DNA from: Arachis hypogaea
Lineage: Eukaryota; Streptophyta; Magnoliopsida; Fabales; Fabaceae
Length of the DNA stretch: 64,000 nt
Assembly (NCBI RefSeq): GCF_003086295.3
Contig: NC_092044.1
Location: 72,468,528 to 72,532,527 of the forward strand
Direction: 5' to 3'
Below the pieces are notes generated by a model. It saw only the letters and a list, made by a program, of their open reading frames with translations. It was not told the DNA's origin and did no database searches. A program made the position numbers and the translations under genes. Positions 1 through 11,413 of the stretch are shown here, one piece after another (position 1 is the first letter of the stretch; the number at the start of each line of letters is the position of its first letter).

Positions 1-258
1 AAATCTATTTCGAGTGCAGGATGGTCAGAATCAAACAGCATTAGCAGTCCTTTTTCAGCCTGAATCAGATTTTTGCTCAGATCTCTCAATTTCAGCCAGA
101 AAATACCTGAAATCACAGAAAAACACACAAACTCATAGTAAAGTCTAGAAATGTGAATTTTAAATAAAAACTAATAAAAACATTCATAGAAGTAGCTAGA
201 TCCTACTAAAAACTACCTAAAAATAATGCCAAAAAGCGTATAAATTATCCGCTCATCA
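1..258 (-). repeat. FIDEL-like LTR, 5' end fragment
   Basis: The right end reads, on the minus strand, TGATGAGCGGATAATTTATA, the LTR start shared by elements E, F and G. The body matches the same region of E's LTRs (for example 22150-22419), including the block with CAGATTTTTGCTCAG. The rest of the LTR and its element lie left of the window, so I cannot say whether this is a solo LTR or the 3' LTR of a complete element. Base differences from E and G are scattered, as expected of an old copy. Confidence 0.85.
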
Positions 259-463
259 AGCATCTTTCTTGTCTTTTCCTAGTGAATTTGCATTTAAATT
301 ATTTAGTTTAATCAAGAATTAATTATCTTTTAGCCACTATGGATGCTACTTTGAGTTTCGTGCAATTTTGTGTATTTTAGGTAGCATTTGGCTAGATTTG
401 ATGGAAAGGAAGCTTGCACAAATGGAAGGAGCTCATGAATTAATGAAGATGATAAGCGAGGAG

Positions 464-512
464 CGACATGTGCGCGTACCTGACGTGTACACGTGACATG
501 CGCGACATGCAG
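464..512. repeat. palindromic-word cluster in LTR 259-1597
   Basis: Within about 50 nt the words GCGCGTACC, GACGTGTACACGTGACATG and GCGCGACATGC occur, built on the dyad GTGTACAC. This is the only GC-rich part of an otherwise AT-rich LTR. It resembles the ACGCGTAYGCGT words of element B in type, not in exact sequence. Confidence 0.6.
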
Positions 513-1486
513 AGAAAGCAGAAAATGCTGGGAGCGATTTCTGGGCCCCATTTTGGCACTCAAGTAAGGCGCAACTCTCTGCCAAGTTAGGCGCAGATCC
601 AGTGAAGCCAAGTGGTCCCCACGTTACAAGGCATGGATTATTTAATCGATTCTGATTCAAATTTGAATTCGAAAATAGGAAAAGATATTATCTTAATTTT
701 AGATATTAGATTTTACATTAATTAGGAAGAGATATAAAAGACAAAATTAATTAGTTAACGACATTCGGTACTTTTACAGTTTTACCAGAATCCTTATTTT
801 CTTCTTTGAACCATGAGCAACTAAATCCCCATTGTTAAGGTTAGGAGCTTTGTCTATTTGTATGGATTAATTCTATTGTTTTTGTCTTTTAATTCATGTT
901 TTGATTTATAAGTCAAGAATTGCTTTCGCTCTTTATTTTATGAATTTGAGTGGAATGGAAGTATGACCCATGTTCTAATTGTGTTCTTGTATAACTTGGA
1001 AAAGCTCTTTACTTGAACAACAGCTTGAAAACAATTTCTCCTAAATTTTAATTATTTGGATTTAACGGGATACGTGACATATAATCTCCTTATTTTTGGG
1101 TAATCAGAATTTTTGTGGCATACAAACTGGAATTTGATCATGCAGCTTCTAATTGGAATTAATTGACCAAGGGATTGGCAGTTAATGAATTTTAGAGGAG
1201 ACTAGAAAGGTCTAAGGAATTAGGGTCTAGTCACATATAGTTTGCCATGAATTAAATCTTACATGATTAAAATAAATTAATAAGAAAAATCAATCCAGAA
1301 AATAGATATCTCTGAAACCTTAACTATTTCTCCATATATATTTTACAACTTCTTTACTGCTTGCATTCTAAAATTCTTAATTATTGTTTAATGCTCTTTG
1401 AATACCAAAACACTCTTTTCTGCTTGCCTAACTAAGTAAATCACTTAACTATTGTTGCTTAATCCATCAATCCTCGTGGGATCGAC

Positions 1487-1502
1487 CCTCACTCACCTGA
1501 GG
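1487..1502 (+). other. U5 hairpin, CCTCA/TGAGG stem
   Basis: Directly after GGGATCGA the sequence CCTCA-CTCACC-TGAGG can fold into a 5-bp stem. The same place in A, E, F, G, D and H holds a stem of different sequence (see findings), so the pairing rather than the sequence is kept. About 95 nt separate it from the LTR end. Confidence 0.6.
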
Positions 1503-1597
1503 TATTACTTGGTACGACCCAGTGCACTTGCCGGTTAGTCTATGGATTATAAAATACCGCACCACATAGCGGGCAACTATACAAATAGGGACTATCA

Positions 1598-1812
1598 CAG
1601 CCCCTCCTCAAGTGCATAGAGCCCCGTGACACGGACTACATACTTCAAGAAATTCATGAAGGATGTTGTGGCCATCACATTGGGGGAAGACCCTAGCTCA
1701 AAAGGTCATCCAAGCAAGGTACTTCTGGCCAACCATCATTAGAAACTCCCTCCAACTAGTTAGAAGCTATCCAAAATGCCAAGTCCACGTCGACCTCCAC
1801 CAAGCGGCCCTA
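1598..1812 (+). pseudogene. pol: Tat-lineage integrase, N-terminal zinc-binding part
   Basis: Reads as the N-terminal integrase segment of a Tat/Ogre-type Ty3/gypsy polyprotein: the motif EIHEGCCGHHIG supplies the two histidines of the HHCC finger, followed by ARYFWPTI and YPKCQVH. One frameshift or indel and one TAG lie near 1690-1705. The first cysteine of the CxxC pair appears to be replaced by Tyr (TAT where TGT/TGC is expected), which would break zinc binding. The segment ends exactly at the left border of element A and its frame resumes at 40843, after A and one copy of the target duplication. The 5' part of this element is replaced by the LTR at 259-1597 or lies left of the window. Part of the oldest layer in the window. 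Confidence 0.8.
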
Positions 1813-2185
1813 TAATGAGCGGATATTTTATACGCTTTTTGACATCACTTTCATATAGTTTTTATAAGTTTTTATTTAGTTTTTATTAAGTTTTTATAGG
1901 ATTTAGTGTTAAATTCACACTTTTGTATTCTACGAGTTTTTGTGCTTTTAGGCAATTTCAGGTATTTTCTAGCTGAAATTGAGAAGCTGGAGCAGAAGTT
2001 TGATTCATAGACAGAGAAAGCACTGCAGATGCTGTCCAGATCTGACTTGCCTGCATTCAGAAGAGCTTTGTTAGAGCTAAAGAAGTCTAAATGGAGTGCT
2101 CTCAACGGCTATCCAAAGATAACTTCCAGAGCTTTCTATTAATATATAATAGTCTATACTTTGCTTCGGATTAGTAATCTCGAAA

Positions 2186-2296
2186 CTGGCATCCAACGCC
2201 AGCTTTCTGACCCCCTTCTAGGTGTCCAGCGCCCAAAGAGTAGAGTCCAGCGTCCAAAGGCCCTGAAAGGACCCCCTAGCTGGCATTCCATGCCCA
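2186..2296. repeat. GGCGTCCARCGCC palindromic-word array, U3 of A 5' LTR
   Basis: Variant words GGCATCCAACGCC, GGTGTCCAGCGCC, CCAGCGTCCAAAGG and GGCATTCCATGCC follow one another. The arms (GGCR/YGCC) are kept and the centres vary. The 3' LTR copy is at 9413-9521. The array lies about 110 bp upstream of the TATA-like box. Confidence 0.7.
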
Positions 2297-3304
2297 AGGA
2301 GCCTCATAGCACATGGATCTCATCAAAGCTCAGCCCAAACACTCATCAAGTAGGCTCCAAAAGTAGATTTTAGCACTAAATAGACTGTTTTACCCTACTA
2401 GTCATCTATTTAAGGGATTAAACTTATGTAACTTGGGAGCTTTTTTTTTATCATCTTCAACCTTCCTCCTCGTCTGGGAGGGAGGTCTACCATTATTTTC
2501 ATCCTTGCATTCTTAATTCAGTATGAGTTTCTAAACCTCCTAGGTTGAGGGGAGGAGCTTTACTGAGTCATATGAATTAATAAAAGTACTATTTCTTCTT
2601 CTTCGATCCGTGTTTGATCTATCTCTAAGATGTTTATTCATACTTCATCGTGATGAAGAGGATGATCTAACCAATTAGCTCTCTTCATTACATTAAGATG
2701 AACGTGCCTGATAAACACCCGCGTCTACTTGGATTCAGAACGTGTCTTTCATCGGACAGTGACGAACGACAGCTTGAATACACATCTCTCAGATGGCTAA
2801 TCCACGACTTCGTTGGGACTTCTCGAGACATCAGTTCTGCCAATTTCTGGGGAGATTAGGGTCCTTGTGGTAGAGGCTGAAACCCAAGGATGCAACATTC
2901 TCTGATCTAGAAGATCCGAACATTGTCTGTGGCATTTTGAGTAGGATCATGAAAGAGAATGGACTGTACGCGCTTCATCCTATGGTAGAGATGGATCCAT
3001 CTTTAATTGGGGATTTAGATCCGGAGGATTATTGGCAGCTACTCAAACCAGTGTCAATCACATACAGCCTGCCATACAAGAAGATCATTCACAAGCAAAG
3101 AAGACAGTAGTACTAGAGTTACTTCAGAAAGACAAAGCAATTCCAACTCTCAATCTAATCCTATCAGTTATTCCTATCCATATACGACTCCTGAGGAAAT
3201 GTTATGTTTATATCACTGATAATCCAACTCCTTCTGAATCCGCCTGACTAAGACCTGCAAGACAACCATAGATTGCTTCAAGCCACAATACTCGTGGTAT
3301 CGAC

Positions 3305-3319
3305 CCTGACTCGCTCAGG
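3305..3319 (+). other. U5 hairpin of A 5' LTR, CCTGA/TCAGG stem
   Basis: CCTGA-CTCGC-TCAGG directly after TATCGA. The 3' LTR equivalent is at 40742-40756. B inserted right beside this hairpin in the 3' LTR. The stem differs from those of other families but pairs equally well. Confidence 0.6.
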
Positions 3320-3406
3320 TATTACTTGGACGACCCAGTGCACTTGCTGGTACTGCTGTTATTGTATGAAATAGTGTGGGTTTTGCTTACATGCGCACCA
3401 AGTTTT

Positions 3407-3426
3407 TGGTGCCGTTGTCGGGGATT
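3407..3426 (+). promoter_or_regulatory. Primer binding site of A (tRNA-Asp type)
   Basis: TGGTGCCGTTGTCGGGGATT lies 6 nt after the LTR end. It is complementary to the 3' end of plant tRNA-Asp(GTC), as I remember that tRNA, apart from two C-to-T changes. It marks where minus-strand DNA synthesis would start. Confidence 0.85.
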
Positions 3427-5015
3427 GTTGAGTTTGGACAAACTATCGGATTGTTTTTCTCCTTAGATCAGGTAATTTATATTTTTGTTTTGAGTCTTTA
3501 AGTTTTGTTTTCTTCTTCTAATTTTTCAAAAAAAATTTTAAAAACCTTTTTAAAATTATTTTTATTTTCTTTGTTCAATTTTTCTTCTTGGTATTGAGTC
3601 TTCCATGTTCTTGTTTTCTGTTTTTCAATTCCAAAAAAATAAATTCTTCCTAAACCTTTTGCAAAAAAAATATTTTTCTTTTCTTTGTTTAATCCTTGCA
3701 ATTTTTTAATATGTCTATGTTCTTGGAATTTGATGTTCTTTTGAGTCATTCTTTCAAAATTTTTTCAAAAAATAATTTTTCTTAGTTTAATTCTTGTGTC
3801 AAGTTTCTAAGTTTGGTATTTTCTTGTTAATTTTTTTAATTTTCAAAAATTTAGTGTTGGTTTTCTAAAAATTTTGTTCTTTGTGTTCTTGTGAGTCTTC
3901 AAAGTGTTCCTGAGTCTTATATGTATTTTGATCTTAAAATTTTTAAGTTTGGTGTCCCTTTGATTTCCCTCCAAATTTTCGAAAAACAAGGGTGCTAAAT
4001 CTAAAAATTTTAAGTTTTGTATCTTTTTTGTGTTTTTTTCGTTCATCATAAATTCAAAAAAATAAAAAATATCTTTTCTAACTAATTTTTAACATAATTT
4101 TTGAATTTTTTTAAATAAAATTCAGATTTTGATTTTAAATTTTTATCTTATCTTATCTTAGTTGTCAAGTTTCCAAAAATCAAATTTTTTAAAAAATAAA
4201 AAATCATATCTTTTTCAAAAAAATCTTCATCTTTTTCAAATCTTATCATATCTTTTTCAAAATTTATAAATTTTATCTTATCTTTTTTTAATTTCAAATT
4301 TTAAAAAAATTAAATCTTTTCAAAATCAATTTTCTAATTTTTTTTTGTTTTTTATCTTATGTTTTCTAACTTCTAATTTTTAAATTATATCTTTTTCAAA
4401 ACTTTTTAAAAATCTTATCTTATCTTTTTCTAATTCTAAATTTCAATTTCAAATCTTTTCTTTTGTTTTATTTTTTTAAATTAAAAATTTTTTCTTAATT
4501 AATATCTTATCTTCTCTCTCTTAATTTTCAAAACCACTTAACTAACTCTTCTCTTCCTCAATTTTCGAAAATAATATCTCTTCTTCTCTCTCTTATTTTT
4601 CAAAACTACCTAACTAACTCTCATCTCTCTTAATTTTCAAAAACTTTTCCCTCTTCTCTCTCTTCTATTTTCAAAAATTTAATATTTAAATTTTAAATTC
4701 TTTTTAAATTAATTAACTAATTTTTTCAAAAATTAATAAATTAATTAAATAAAAAATATTTTAAATCTTATTTTTTCTATTTATACCTCTTCTCTTCTCA
4801 TCTCTACTCATTCAACTCTACTTCTTTCAACTTTGTCCTTTCTTGTCTCTCCTACCCTTCCTCTACTTCTTTTATTTATTTTTATTTTTATTTTTATTTT
4901 TTATTTTCCTTCTACTTCTTTCTTTACTTCTAACTTTAAGGAGGAGCTTCTTGCCAATTGGCATAAAGAACTTTCTTCCTGTGCATCTTTCTTTTTCATT
5001 TCTTCTTGTTTAAAA
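3427..5015 (+). other. U-rich 5' leader of element A
   Basis: About 1.6 kb with extreme strand asymmetry: the sense strand is mostly T, with recurring TTTTCAAAAATTTT and ATCTTATCTT runs. No convincing ORF; short antisense open frames here are low-complexity. Two copies of the recurring word AAGTTTGGTGT or a close variant occur at 3808-3820 and 3944-3956. The equivalent leaders in E (28547-30280) and G (53463-54954) have the same bias. Unlike E and G, no GGCGTTTAACGCC cluster is present. Confidence 0.75.
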
Positions 5016-6660
5016 CTAGGAACAGGGATAAAGAACCCCTCTTGACTCCTGATCCTGAACTTGAGAAGACTCTAAGGAGGCGTTTACAAGAAGCTAAAGC
5101 ACAACACTCTAGAAAAGACCTTTCAGAAAGTTTTGAACAAGAAACATAGGATATGACCGAACCACAAGAGGAGACCAGAAAGGTCCTTGATGACTTCACC
5201 ATGCCTACCTCTAACTTTTATGGAAGAAGTATTGATGTACCTGCCATTGGAGCTAACAATTTTGAGCTTAAGCCTCAGTTAGTCTCTCTTCTACAGCAAA
5301 ATTATAAATTCCATGGACTTCCACTAGAAGATCCACATCAGTTCTTAGCAGAATTCTTACAGATCTGTGATACTGTAAAAAGCAATGGAGTAAATCCTGA
5401 GGTTTATAAGCTTATGCTCTTTCCCTTTGCTTTAAGAGACAAAGCTAAGTTCTGGTTAGATGCCCAACCTTAAGAGAGTCTTGACTCTTGGAAAAACTTA
5501 GTTAATGCTTTTCTTGCTAAATTCTTTCCTTCTCAAAAGATGAGCAAAATTAGAGTGGAAGTTCAAACATTCAGACAAAGAGAAGGTGAATCCCTCTATG
5601 TAGTTTGGAAGAGATATAAGCAACTGATCAGGAGATGTCCTCCTGACATGATCTCAGAGGGGTCCATCATAGGCGTGTCTTATGATGGTTTATCTGAGAT
5701 GTCCAAAATTTCATTGGACAGCTCTGCAGGTGGATCTATTCACTTGAAGAAAACACTATAGAAGCAAGAGAGCTCATTGAGGTGGTTGCAAACAACCAAT
5801 TCATGTACACCTCTGAGAGGAATCTTGTAAATCATGGAATCTTTCAGAAGAAAGGAGTTCATGAAGTTGAGACTCTGAATGCCATCCTGGCTCAAAATAA
5901 GATCTTGACCCAACAGGTCAACATAATTTTTCAACATCTCACTGGGATGCAAACTGTAGCAGGCAGTAATCAGGAAGCTTCTTTTGAAGAAGAAGACTAT
6001 AATCCTGATTAAACCACCATGGAGGAGGTGAATTACATAGGAGAAGCCTATGGAAACACTTACAACCCTTTATGGAGGAATCATCCTAACCTCTCATGGA
6101 AGGATCAATAGAAACCTCATCAAGGTTTCAATCAAGATGGTAGGAACCAAAATAGGTTCAACAATAGACCACTATTCCCATCTTCTCAAGGGAATATAGA
6201 GACCTCTAGGCAAAGCCTTTCTGACTTAGCCATTCTAGTCTCCAGCCTCACTAAGACCACCCATAGTTTCATTAATGAAGCAAGGTCCTCCATTAGAAAC
6301 TTGGAGGTACAAGTTGGTCAACTGAGCAAGAGGATCCCTGAGATCCCTCCTAACACTCTTTTCAATAATACTGAGGTTAATCTTAGAGAAGAGTGCAAGG
6401 CTATAACCATGGAGGTTGAGGCCGAATTGGAGGAGAATGGAAAGGCATTAAACTCCAGTGAAGAAGCCTTCACTGGGCGTTCAACGCCCACCAGCCCAGA
6501 ACCAAAGGAAACCATAACGACCATAGAGGTTCCTATGAAGCTGAATGCTAAACTATTTGGTACAAAGCCTCTGGAGGAGGAACTTCCACTGCTTACTAAA
6601 GAACTTCATGCTTTGGTTCAGCAAGAGCTACCTTAGAAGCTTCCAGATCCTAGACGTTTT
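5016..6660 (+). pseudogene. gag: Athila-type Gag of element A (degenerate)
   Basis: Open segments at 5153-5473, 5540-5761, 5782-6012 and 6301-6636 align in order with E's Gag (28546 leftward). The expected N-terminus (MSRNKDK in E) corresponds to about 5017, where the start codon has been lost, and a TAG precedes the ATG at 5153. The capsid-like retrotransposon Gag domain is seen as FYGRSIDVPAIGANNFELKP, RDKAKFWL, FLAKFFPSQKM and GESLYVVWKRYKQLIRRCP. There is a TAA at about 5471, a frameshift near 5758, and stops near 6010, 6110 and 6636. Gag would form the particle. No CCHC knuckle is apparent. Confidence 0.85.
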
Positions 6661-7395
6661 CTGATTCCTTACACCATAGGCACCATGATCTTTGAAAAGG
6701 CTCTGTGTGACCTAGGGTCAAGCATCAACCTCATGCCACTCTCTATAATGAAGAAGCTAGGCATACTTGAGGTACAAGCTGCCCACGTCTCTTTAGAGAT
6801 GGCAGCTAAGACTATGAAAAAGCCATATAGCTTAGTAGAGGATGTCTTGGTTAAAGATGAAAACCACTACATCCCTGCAAATTTCTTAGTCTTAGACAAA
6901 GGAGAGGATGAGGAAGACTATGTCATCCTTGGCAGACCTTTCCTAGCCACAGCTAATGCTATCATTGATGTGGCTAAGGAAGAACTAACCCTAAAGTTAG
7001 GAGGATTACATCCTATTCAAGATGCCTCACCCCTGTTCTCCCTCTATAAGAGAGATAACAGAGCAACACTTAGTGTGCCAACCCTTTCTTTCTGTGTAGA
7101 GCTTTACAGAGCCCCCCAGACATCAATTCTAAGTTTGGTGTTGGGTAGCCCTCAACAAGCTCTAAGCACAAAGGTATTAGAAAGAAAGTACCCAAAGGCT
7201 GTAGGGACAAGAAAGTTCATGCTGAAGGCCTCTCACCTGGCATGAGAGTTGACTTCACTAAGAAGCCAGCCTTACCACACACAGTGAGCCATGTCCTTTC
7301 TCTAGAGCATGTACAACTCATTCATGAGAGGACATGCAGAAAATTAACTGTTAGGGGCGAAAATTTGAGCCCACACTCACCTCCGTAAGGAGACT
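6661..7395 (+). pseudogene. pro: Retroviral-type aspartic protease and C-terminal tail of element A
   Basis: The open stretch 6685-7245 has the Athila protease signature: ALCDLGSSINLMP near its start (catalytic Asp in DLGS) and ILGRPFLAT about 80 residues later. The enzyme would cut Gag into mature parts. After 7245 the homology continues in another frame to about 7395, with motifs resembling SPGMRV, VLSLEHVQLIHERT and TVRGENLSPHSPP, which I know from related legume elements as the tail of the polyprotein. There is no RT afterwards. The ORF hairpin (7430-7446) and the palindromic array follow directly, so loss of RT and integrase is part of this element's structure rather than a later deletion. 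Confidence 0.82.
7130..7142 (+). other. AAGTTTGGTGTT border word, A
   Basis: TAAGTTTGGTGTT near the protease end. Other copies in A are at 3808-3820 and 7801-7813 (variants), 3944-3956 and 9023-9035. All have the same orientation as the element. Confidence 0.6.
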
Positions 7396-7399
7396 AAAG

Positions 7400-7446
7400 G
7401 TCAAGCTAGTGATGTTAAAAGAGCGCTTGTTTGGAGGCAACCCAAC
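7400..7446 (+). other. Post-ORF conserved motif and hairpin, element A
   Basis: GTCAAGCTAGTGATGTTAAA, then GAGCGCTT, then the hairpin region ending CAACCCAAC. The same block follows the last ORF in D, E, G and H, and in shorter form in B and C. A has lost one G of the left arm (GTTTGG instead of ATTGGG), so its stem is imperfect. Confidence 0.7.
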
Positions 7447-7556
7447 TTTACTCAACAATTTACTTTCATTTTATTTTTCTTTCAGTTGTCAGAGTCATGA
7501 TCATATGCATCAGTCAAGAGATAAAATTCACAGTAGTGTAAACAGAACACTCTAAC

Positions 7557-7676
7557 TGGAGTGTTAAAGTTGAACGCCAACAAGGAAGACCTGCTGGGCG
7601 TTCAACGCCCCAAGAAGGGAGCATTGCTGGCGTTAAACGCCAGCCAAGGAGCAGCCCCTGGGTGTTCAAACGCCAG
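7557..7676. repeat. GGCGTTNAACGCC palindromic-word array, post-ORF of A
   Basis: Words GTTGAACGCCAAC, GGCGTTCAACGCCCC, TGGCGTTAAACGCCAG and GTGTTCAAACGCCAG within 120 nt. The centres vary (TTC, TTA) between conserved GGCG and CGCC arms. It sits about 110 nt after the post-ORF hairpin, as in E and G. Confidence 0.8.
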
Positions 7677-9036
7677 TGTAGAGAAGTAGGGAATCTGAAA
7701 TTCCCTAGCCTCTCAGGATCAAGAGGTCCTACGAAAGCTCCACCTACCCCATCTTCTTCATTCCCATTGATCATATTTTCTCGAGGATGAGCAAAACTCT
7801 TAAGTTTGGTTTTGCAAAAACTCTGCTTTGTGACTTCTACCATTCTTAAGCATAGAAGAAGATGATGTAGCAAACTAGAGAGCATGCACATGAACTTGTG
7901 CAGCCGCCTCAACAAAGACAAAGGAGTGCCATAGAAGAGATCAAGCACTACAAGGGATCCTCAAGGAGGAGCACTGGTCACCATCATTCAGATGGATTCG
8001 TTCTCTTTTACTCCTTTCCTATTATTTTTCTGTTTTTTGTCTGTTTATTTGTTCTCTTGTTCTAGTTGTATGATCATTTGCATTTAATGTCTTTAAGTTG
8101 TAGAATGTTCAACATACTCTCACATTGCTTAAATGGATTTTTTAAAAGAACTGAGAGATGCATAAATTTCAAGTTTAAAATAAGATTAGTTTAATTAGTT
8201 TGATGTGGTGTCATTTGCTTTTGTTTTCTGAATATATGGAATAAACAGTACATATTTGAAGTTGAAATTTATGAATGTTGGCTCTTGAAAGAATAATGAT
8301 GAAAGTGAAATATTATTGATAATCTAAAAATTCTGAAAATTGATTCTTGAAGCAAGAAAAAGTAGCAAAAAGAAAAAGAAAAAGCTTGCATGCGAAAAAA
8401 AAGTGGCGAAAAATAAAAAAAAAAAGAAAAAATAAAAAGCAATTAAAAAAAGCCAAAAGCTCTTTAAACCAAAAGGCAAGGGTAAAAGGGCCCAAGGCTT
8501 TGAGCATCAGTAGTTAGGAGGTCCCAAAGGAATAAAATCCTGGCCTAAGCAGCTAAACCAAGCTATCCCTAACCATGTGCTTATGGCATGAAGGTGTCAA
8601 GTGAAATGCTTAAGATTGAGTGGTTAAAGTATTCTGGACACCTCTATCTGGGGACTCTAGCAAAGCTGAGTTAGAATCTGAAAAGGTTCACCCAGGTAAA
8701 GTGTCTGTGGCATCAATGTATCCAGTGGCAATACTGAAAAACAGAGTGCTTAGGGTCACGGCCAAGACACAAAAAGTTGTGTTCAAGAATCAAAATAAGC
8801 TTAACTAGGAAAGTCAATAATATCATCTGGATTCTAAGTTCCTAAAGATGCCAACATCTCTCAGTTCCAATGGATAGTGAGATGCCAAAACCATTCAGAA
8901 GCAAAAAGCTACTAAGTCTCGCTCATCTGATTTTAACTAACCTTCATTTGAAACTTAGAAATTTATTGTATCTTAATTTTTTTTCTACTGTGTTTTCAGT
9001 TGCTTGGGGACAATGAACGGTTTAAGTTTGGTGTTG
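7677..9036 (+). other. 3' noncoding region of element A with PPT
   Basis: About 1.36 kb to the 3' LTR. A possible remnant of a short ORF around 7700-7990 (AGAGGTCCTACGAAAGC..., region ending near the sequence CACCATCATTCAGATGG) is full of stops. A purine-rich tract runs at 8345-8460. The block 8480-8640 is conserved in E (about 22840-23020) and G (about 49260-49510). The end is TGCTTGGGGACAATGAACGG, then TTTAAGTTTGGTGTTG; the polypurine tract is probably within TTGGGGACAA near 9003-9012. Confidence 0.65.
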
Positions 9037-10332
9037 TGATGAGCGGATATTTTATATGCTTTTTGACATCACTTTCATATAGTTTTTAGTAGTTTTTATT
9101 TAGTTTTTATTAAGTTTTTATAAGATTTAGTGTTAAATTCACACTGTTGGATTCTACTATGAGTTTTTGTACTTTTAACCAATTTCAAGTATTTTCTGGC
9201 TGAAATTGAGGAGCTAGAGCAGAAGTATGATTCAGAGACAGAGAAAGCACTACAGATGCTGTCCAAATCTGACCTACCTGCATTTAGAAGAGGTTTTCTG
9301 GAGCTATAAAAGTCCAAATGGATTGCTCTCAATGGCTATGGAAATCTGACTTCCAGAGCTTTCCAAAAATATATAATATTCTATAATTTTCTTCAGATTA
9401 AGAGGCCCACAACTGGCATCCAACGCCGGCTTCCTGCCCCCTTCTAGGCGTCCAGCGCCCAAAGAGCAGAGGTCAGCGTCCAAAGGCTTAGAGAGGACCC
9501 CCTAGCTGGCATTCTATGCCCAAGGAGCCTCATAGCACATGGATCTCATCAAAGTTCAGCCCAAACACTCATCAAGTGGGCCCCAGATGTAAATTTTAGC
9601 ACTAAATAGACTATTTTACCCTATAAGTCATCTATTTAAGGGATTAAACTTATGTAACTTGGGAGCTTTTTTTAACCATCTTCAACTATCCTCCTCCTCT
9701 GGGAGGGATGCCTACCATTATTTTCATCCATGCGTTTTTAATTTAGTATGAGTTTCTAAACCTCCTAAGTTGAGGGGAGGAGCCCTGTTGAGTCCTATGA
9801 ATTAATAAAAGTACTATTTCTTCTTCTTTGATCCGTGTTTGATCTATCTTTAAGATGTTTATTCGTACTTCATCGTGATGAACAAGATGATCTAACCAAT
9901 TAGCTCTGTTCATCACATTACGATGAACGTGACTGACAAACACCTGCGTCTACTTGGATTCAAAACGCGTCTTTCACCGGACAGTGACGAATGACAGCTT
10001 GAATATACATCACTCAAATGGCTAATCCACGACTTCATTGGGGACTTCTCGAGACATTAGTTCAGCCAATTTCCAAGGAGATTAGGGTCTCTGTGGTAGA
10101 GGCTAGAACCCAAAGATGCAGCATTCTCTGATTCTGAAAATCCAACCTTATTTGTGGCGTTTTGAGTAGGATCATGAAGGAGAATGGACTGTACGCGCTT
10201 CATTTTCAAGTAGAGATGGATCCACCTTAAACCGGGGGTTCAGATCCAGAGGAATATTGGCAGCTGCTCAAACCAGTGTCAATCACATACAGCCTGCCAA
10301 AGAAGAAGATCATTCACATGCAAAGAAGACAG
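9037..10332 (+). repeat. Element A 3' LTR, first piece
   Basis: Begins TGATGAGCGGATATTTTATA and matches 1813 onward through the palindromic array (9413-9521) and a TATA-like box near 9628. It stops where element D begins at 10333. The flank GACAG (10328-10332) pairs with GAAAG (32905-32909) as an imperfect TSD. Confidence 0.9.
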
Positions 10333-10401
10333 TGATGAGGGAAAAAAAATTCCACACAAAACTCAGCGGCAAGTGTACTGGGTCGCATCAAGTAGTAATT
10401 A

Positions 10402-10415
10402 CTCACAAGAGTGAG
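10402..10415 (-). other. U5 hairpin of D 3' LTR, CTCAC/GTGAG stem
   Basis: On the minus strand CTCAC-TCTT-GTGAG, directly after GGGATCGAC. Copies are at 19705-19718 (D 5' LTR), 45363-45376 and 61612-61625 (H). Same place, different stem from the FIDEL-like LTRs. Confidence 0.65.
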
Positions 10416-11413
10416 GTCGATCCCACAGGGATTGATGGATTGAGAAACTTTAGTTAGGTGATGAATGTAGTTAAGCAAATAGTTGATGATTTGAGTGAAT
10501 TTTGATTGACAGAAGCTAAATTGCAAGTAAATAAAGGTGCAGAAGATAAATGTAGCAGAAAAACAAGTGCAGAATAGGTAAATTGCAAGTAACTTAAAGA
10601 ATAAGAAAGTAAAAGAGCTGAAACTTAACTTGCAAGAAATGTAAATGACTGAAACTTAGATTGCAAGAAATGTAAATGGCTGAAACTTAAAGTGCAAGAA
10701 ATCTAAATTACTGAAGCTAAATTGCTGAGAAATGTAAATTGCTTGAAGAGTAAAAGGGATTTGGGTGCTGGGATTCAGAATTCAACAAGAAAATGTAAAT
10801 TGAAGCAAATCAGAAAGCTATTAGATGAATGGACTCAATTCAGTAGCAAAATAGAAAAGAAAGTTGCTTGAAGAAACAAACAACAAGAAGACTTGATTCA
10901 ATTATGAAATTCTTAAAGATAAATTAAAGATCGAAGAAGAGAAATGAGATTAAAAAGCAGATCTAGATCTCAATTGCTCTCTTGATCAAGCAGAAAGTAA
11001 TTGCAGAAGAAATAAAAAGAGAAAACAACAAATGAAACTTAGAATCAATCCTTAGAACAATTGAGATGAAGGGTGGAAGATGATTCTCAGATTTAGATGC
11101 AATGAAGCTCTTCAAGCTCAACTCAAATTCCAAGAACAGATAGCAGAAGTTGCAGAAGAAAAAAAAATGAAAATAGAAAGCTAGATCCAATTCCCAAAAT
11201 CCCAAATTCAAAGACCAATGAAAATTCAAAGTGAAAACTAAAAATGAGCTAAAAGGTCAGCTAAAAGTAAAGTAAAAGGTCCTCTACAAATCAAATTAAC
11301 TCCTATTTCTACACTTTCTATTTTTGGTTTTCAGGACTTGGAGTGGGCTTTTCAAATTGGTGAAGAAGTGGATCCAAAATGGTATTTTCATTGAAATTGG
11401 AACAGGGTGCCAG

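Larger units (their letters stand above)
259..1597 (+). repeat. LTR of a separate Ty3/gypsy family (solo or truncated)
   Basis: AT-rich LTR with no coding content. The orientation is set by the U5-type block near its right end (GGGATCGACC at about 1479-1488, then a direct match to the CGACCCAGTGCACTTGC block of other LTRs) and by a terminal ...ACTATCA at about 1597, where Tat integrase coding sequence begins. The left end is cut by or abuts the FIDEL-like LTR at 258; I could not find its TG start or a duplicated target site. Two small palindromic-word clusters and a U5 hairpin are listed separately. Apparent short ORFs at 330-660 lie antisense in this LTR and have no recognisable domain. Confidence 0.7.
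1813..3400 (+). repeat. Element A 5' LTR
   Basis: 1588 bp, from TAATGAGCGG to ...GCGCACCA just before the PBS. Its match to 9037-10332, 32905-33081 and 40741-40837 defines the broken 3' LTR. The word array (2186-2296) precedes a TATA-like CTATTTAAGG at about 2405. The U5 hairpin at 3305-3319 follows. Related to the LTRs of E, F and G at the 5' end (TGATGAGCGGATA...), but diverged through the middle. Confidence 0.88.

Noticed and set aside
330..660. Two overlapping minus-strand ORFs of 75-93 codons
   Set aside because: They lie antisense in an LTR, have no start context or domain, and read through a palindromic-word cluster.
2186..2296. Regularly spaced short palindromes resembling a CRISPR array
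   Set aside because: This is plant retrotransposon DNA, the words are degenerate, the spacing is irregular, and the same words recur in LTRs and leaders. No cas genes.
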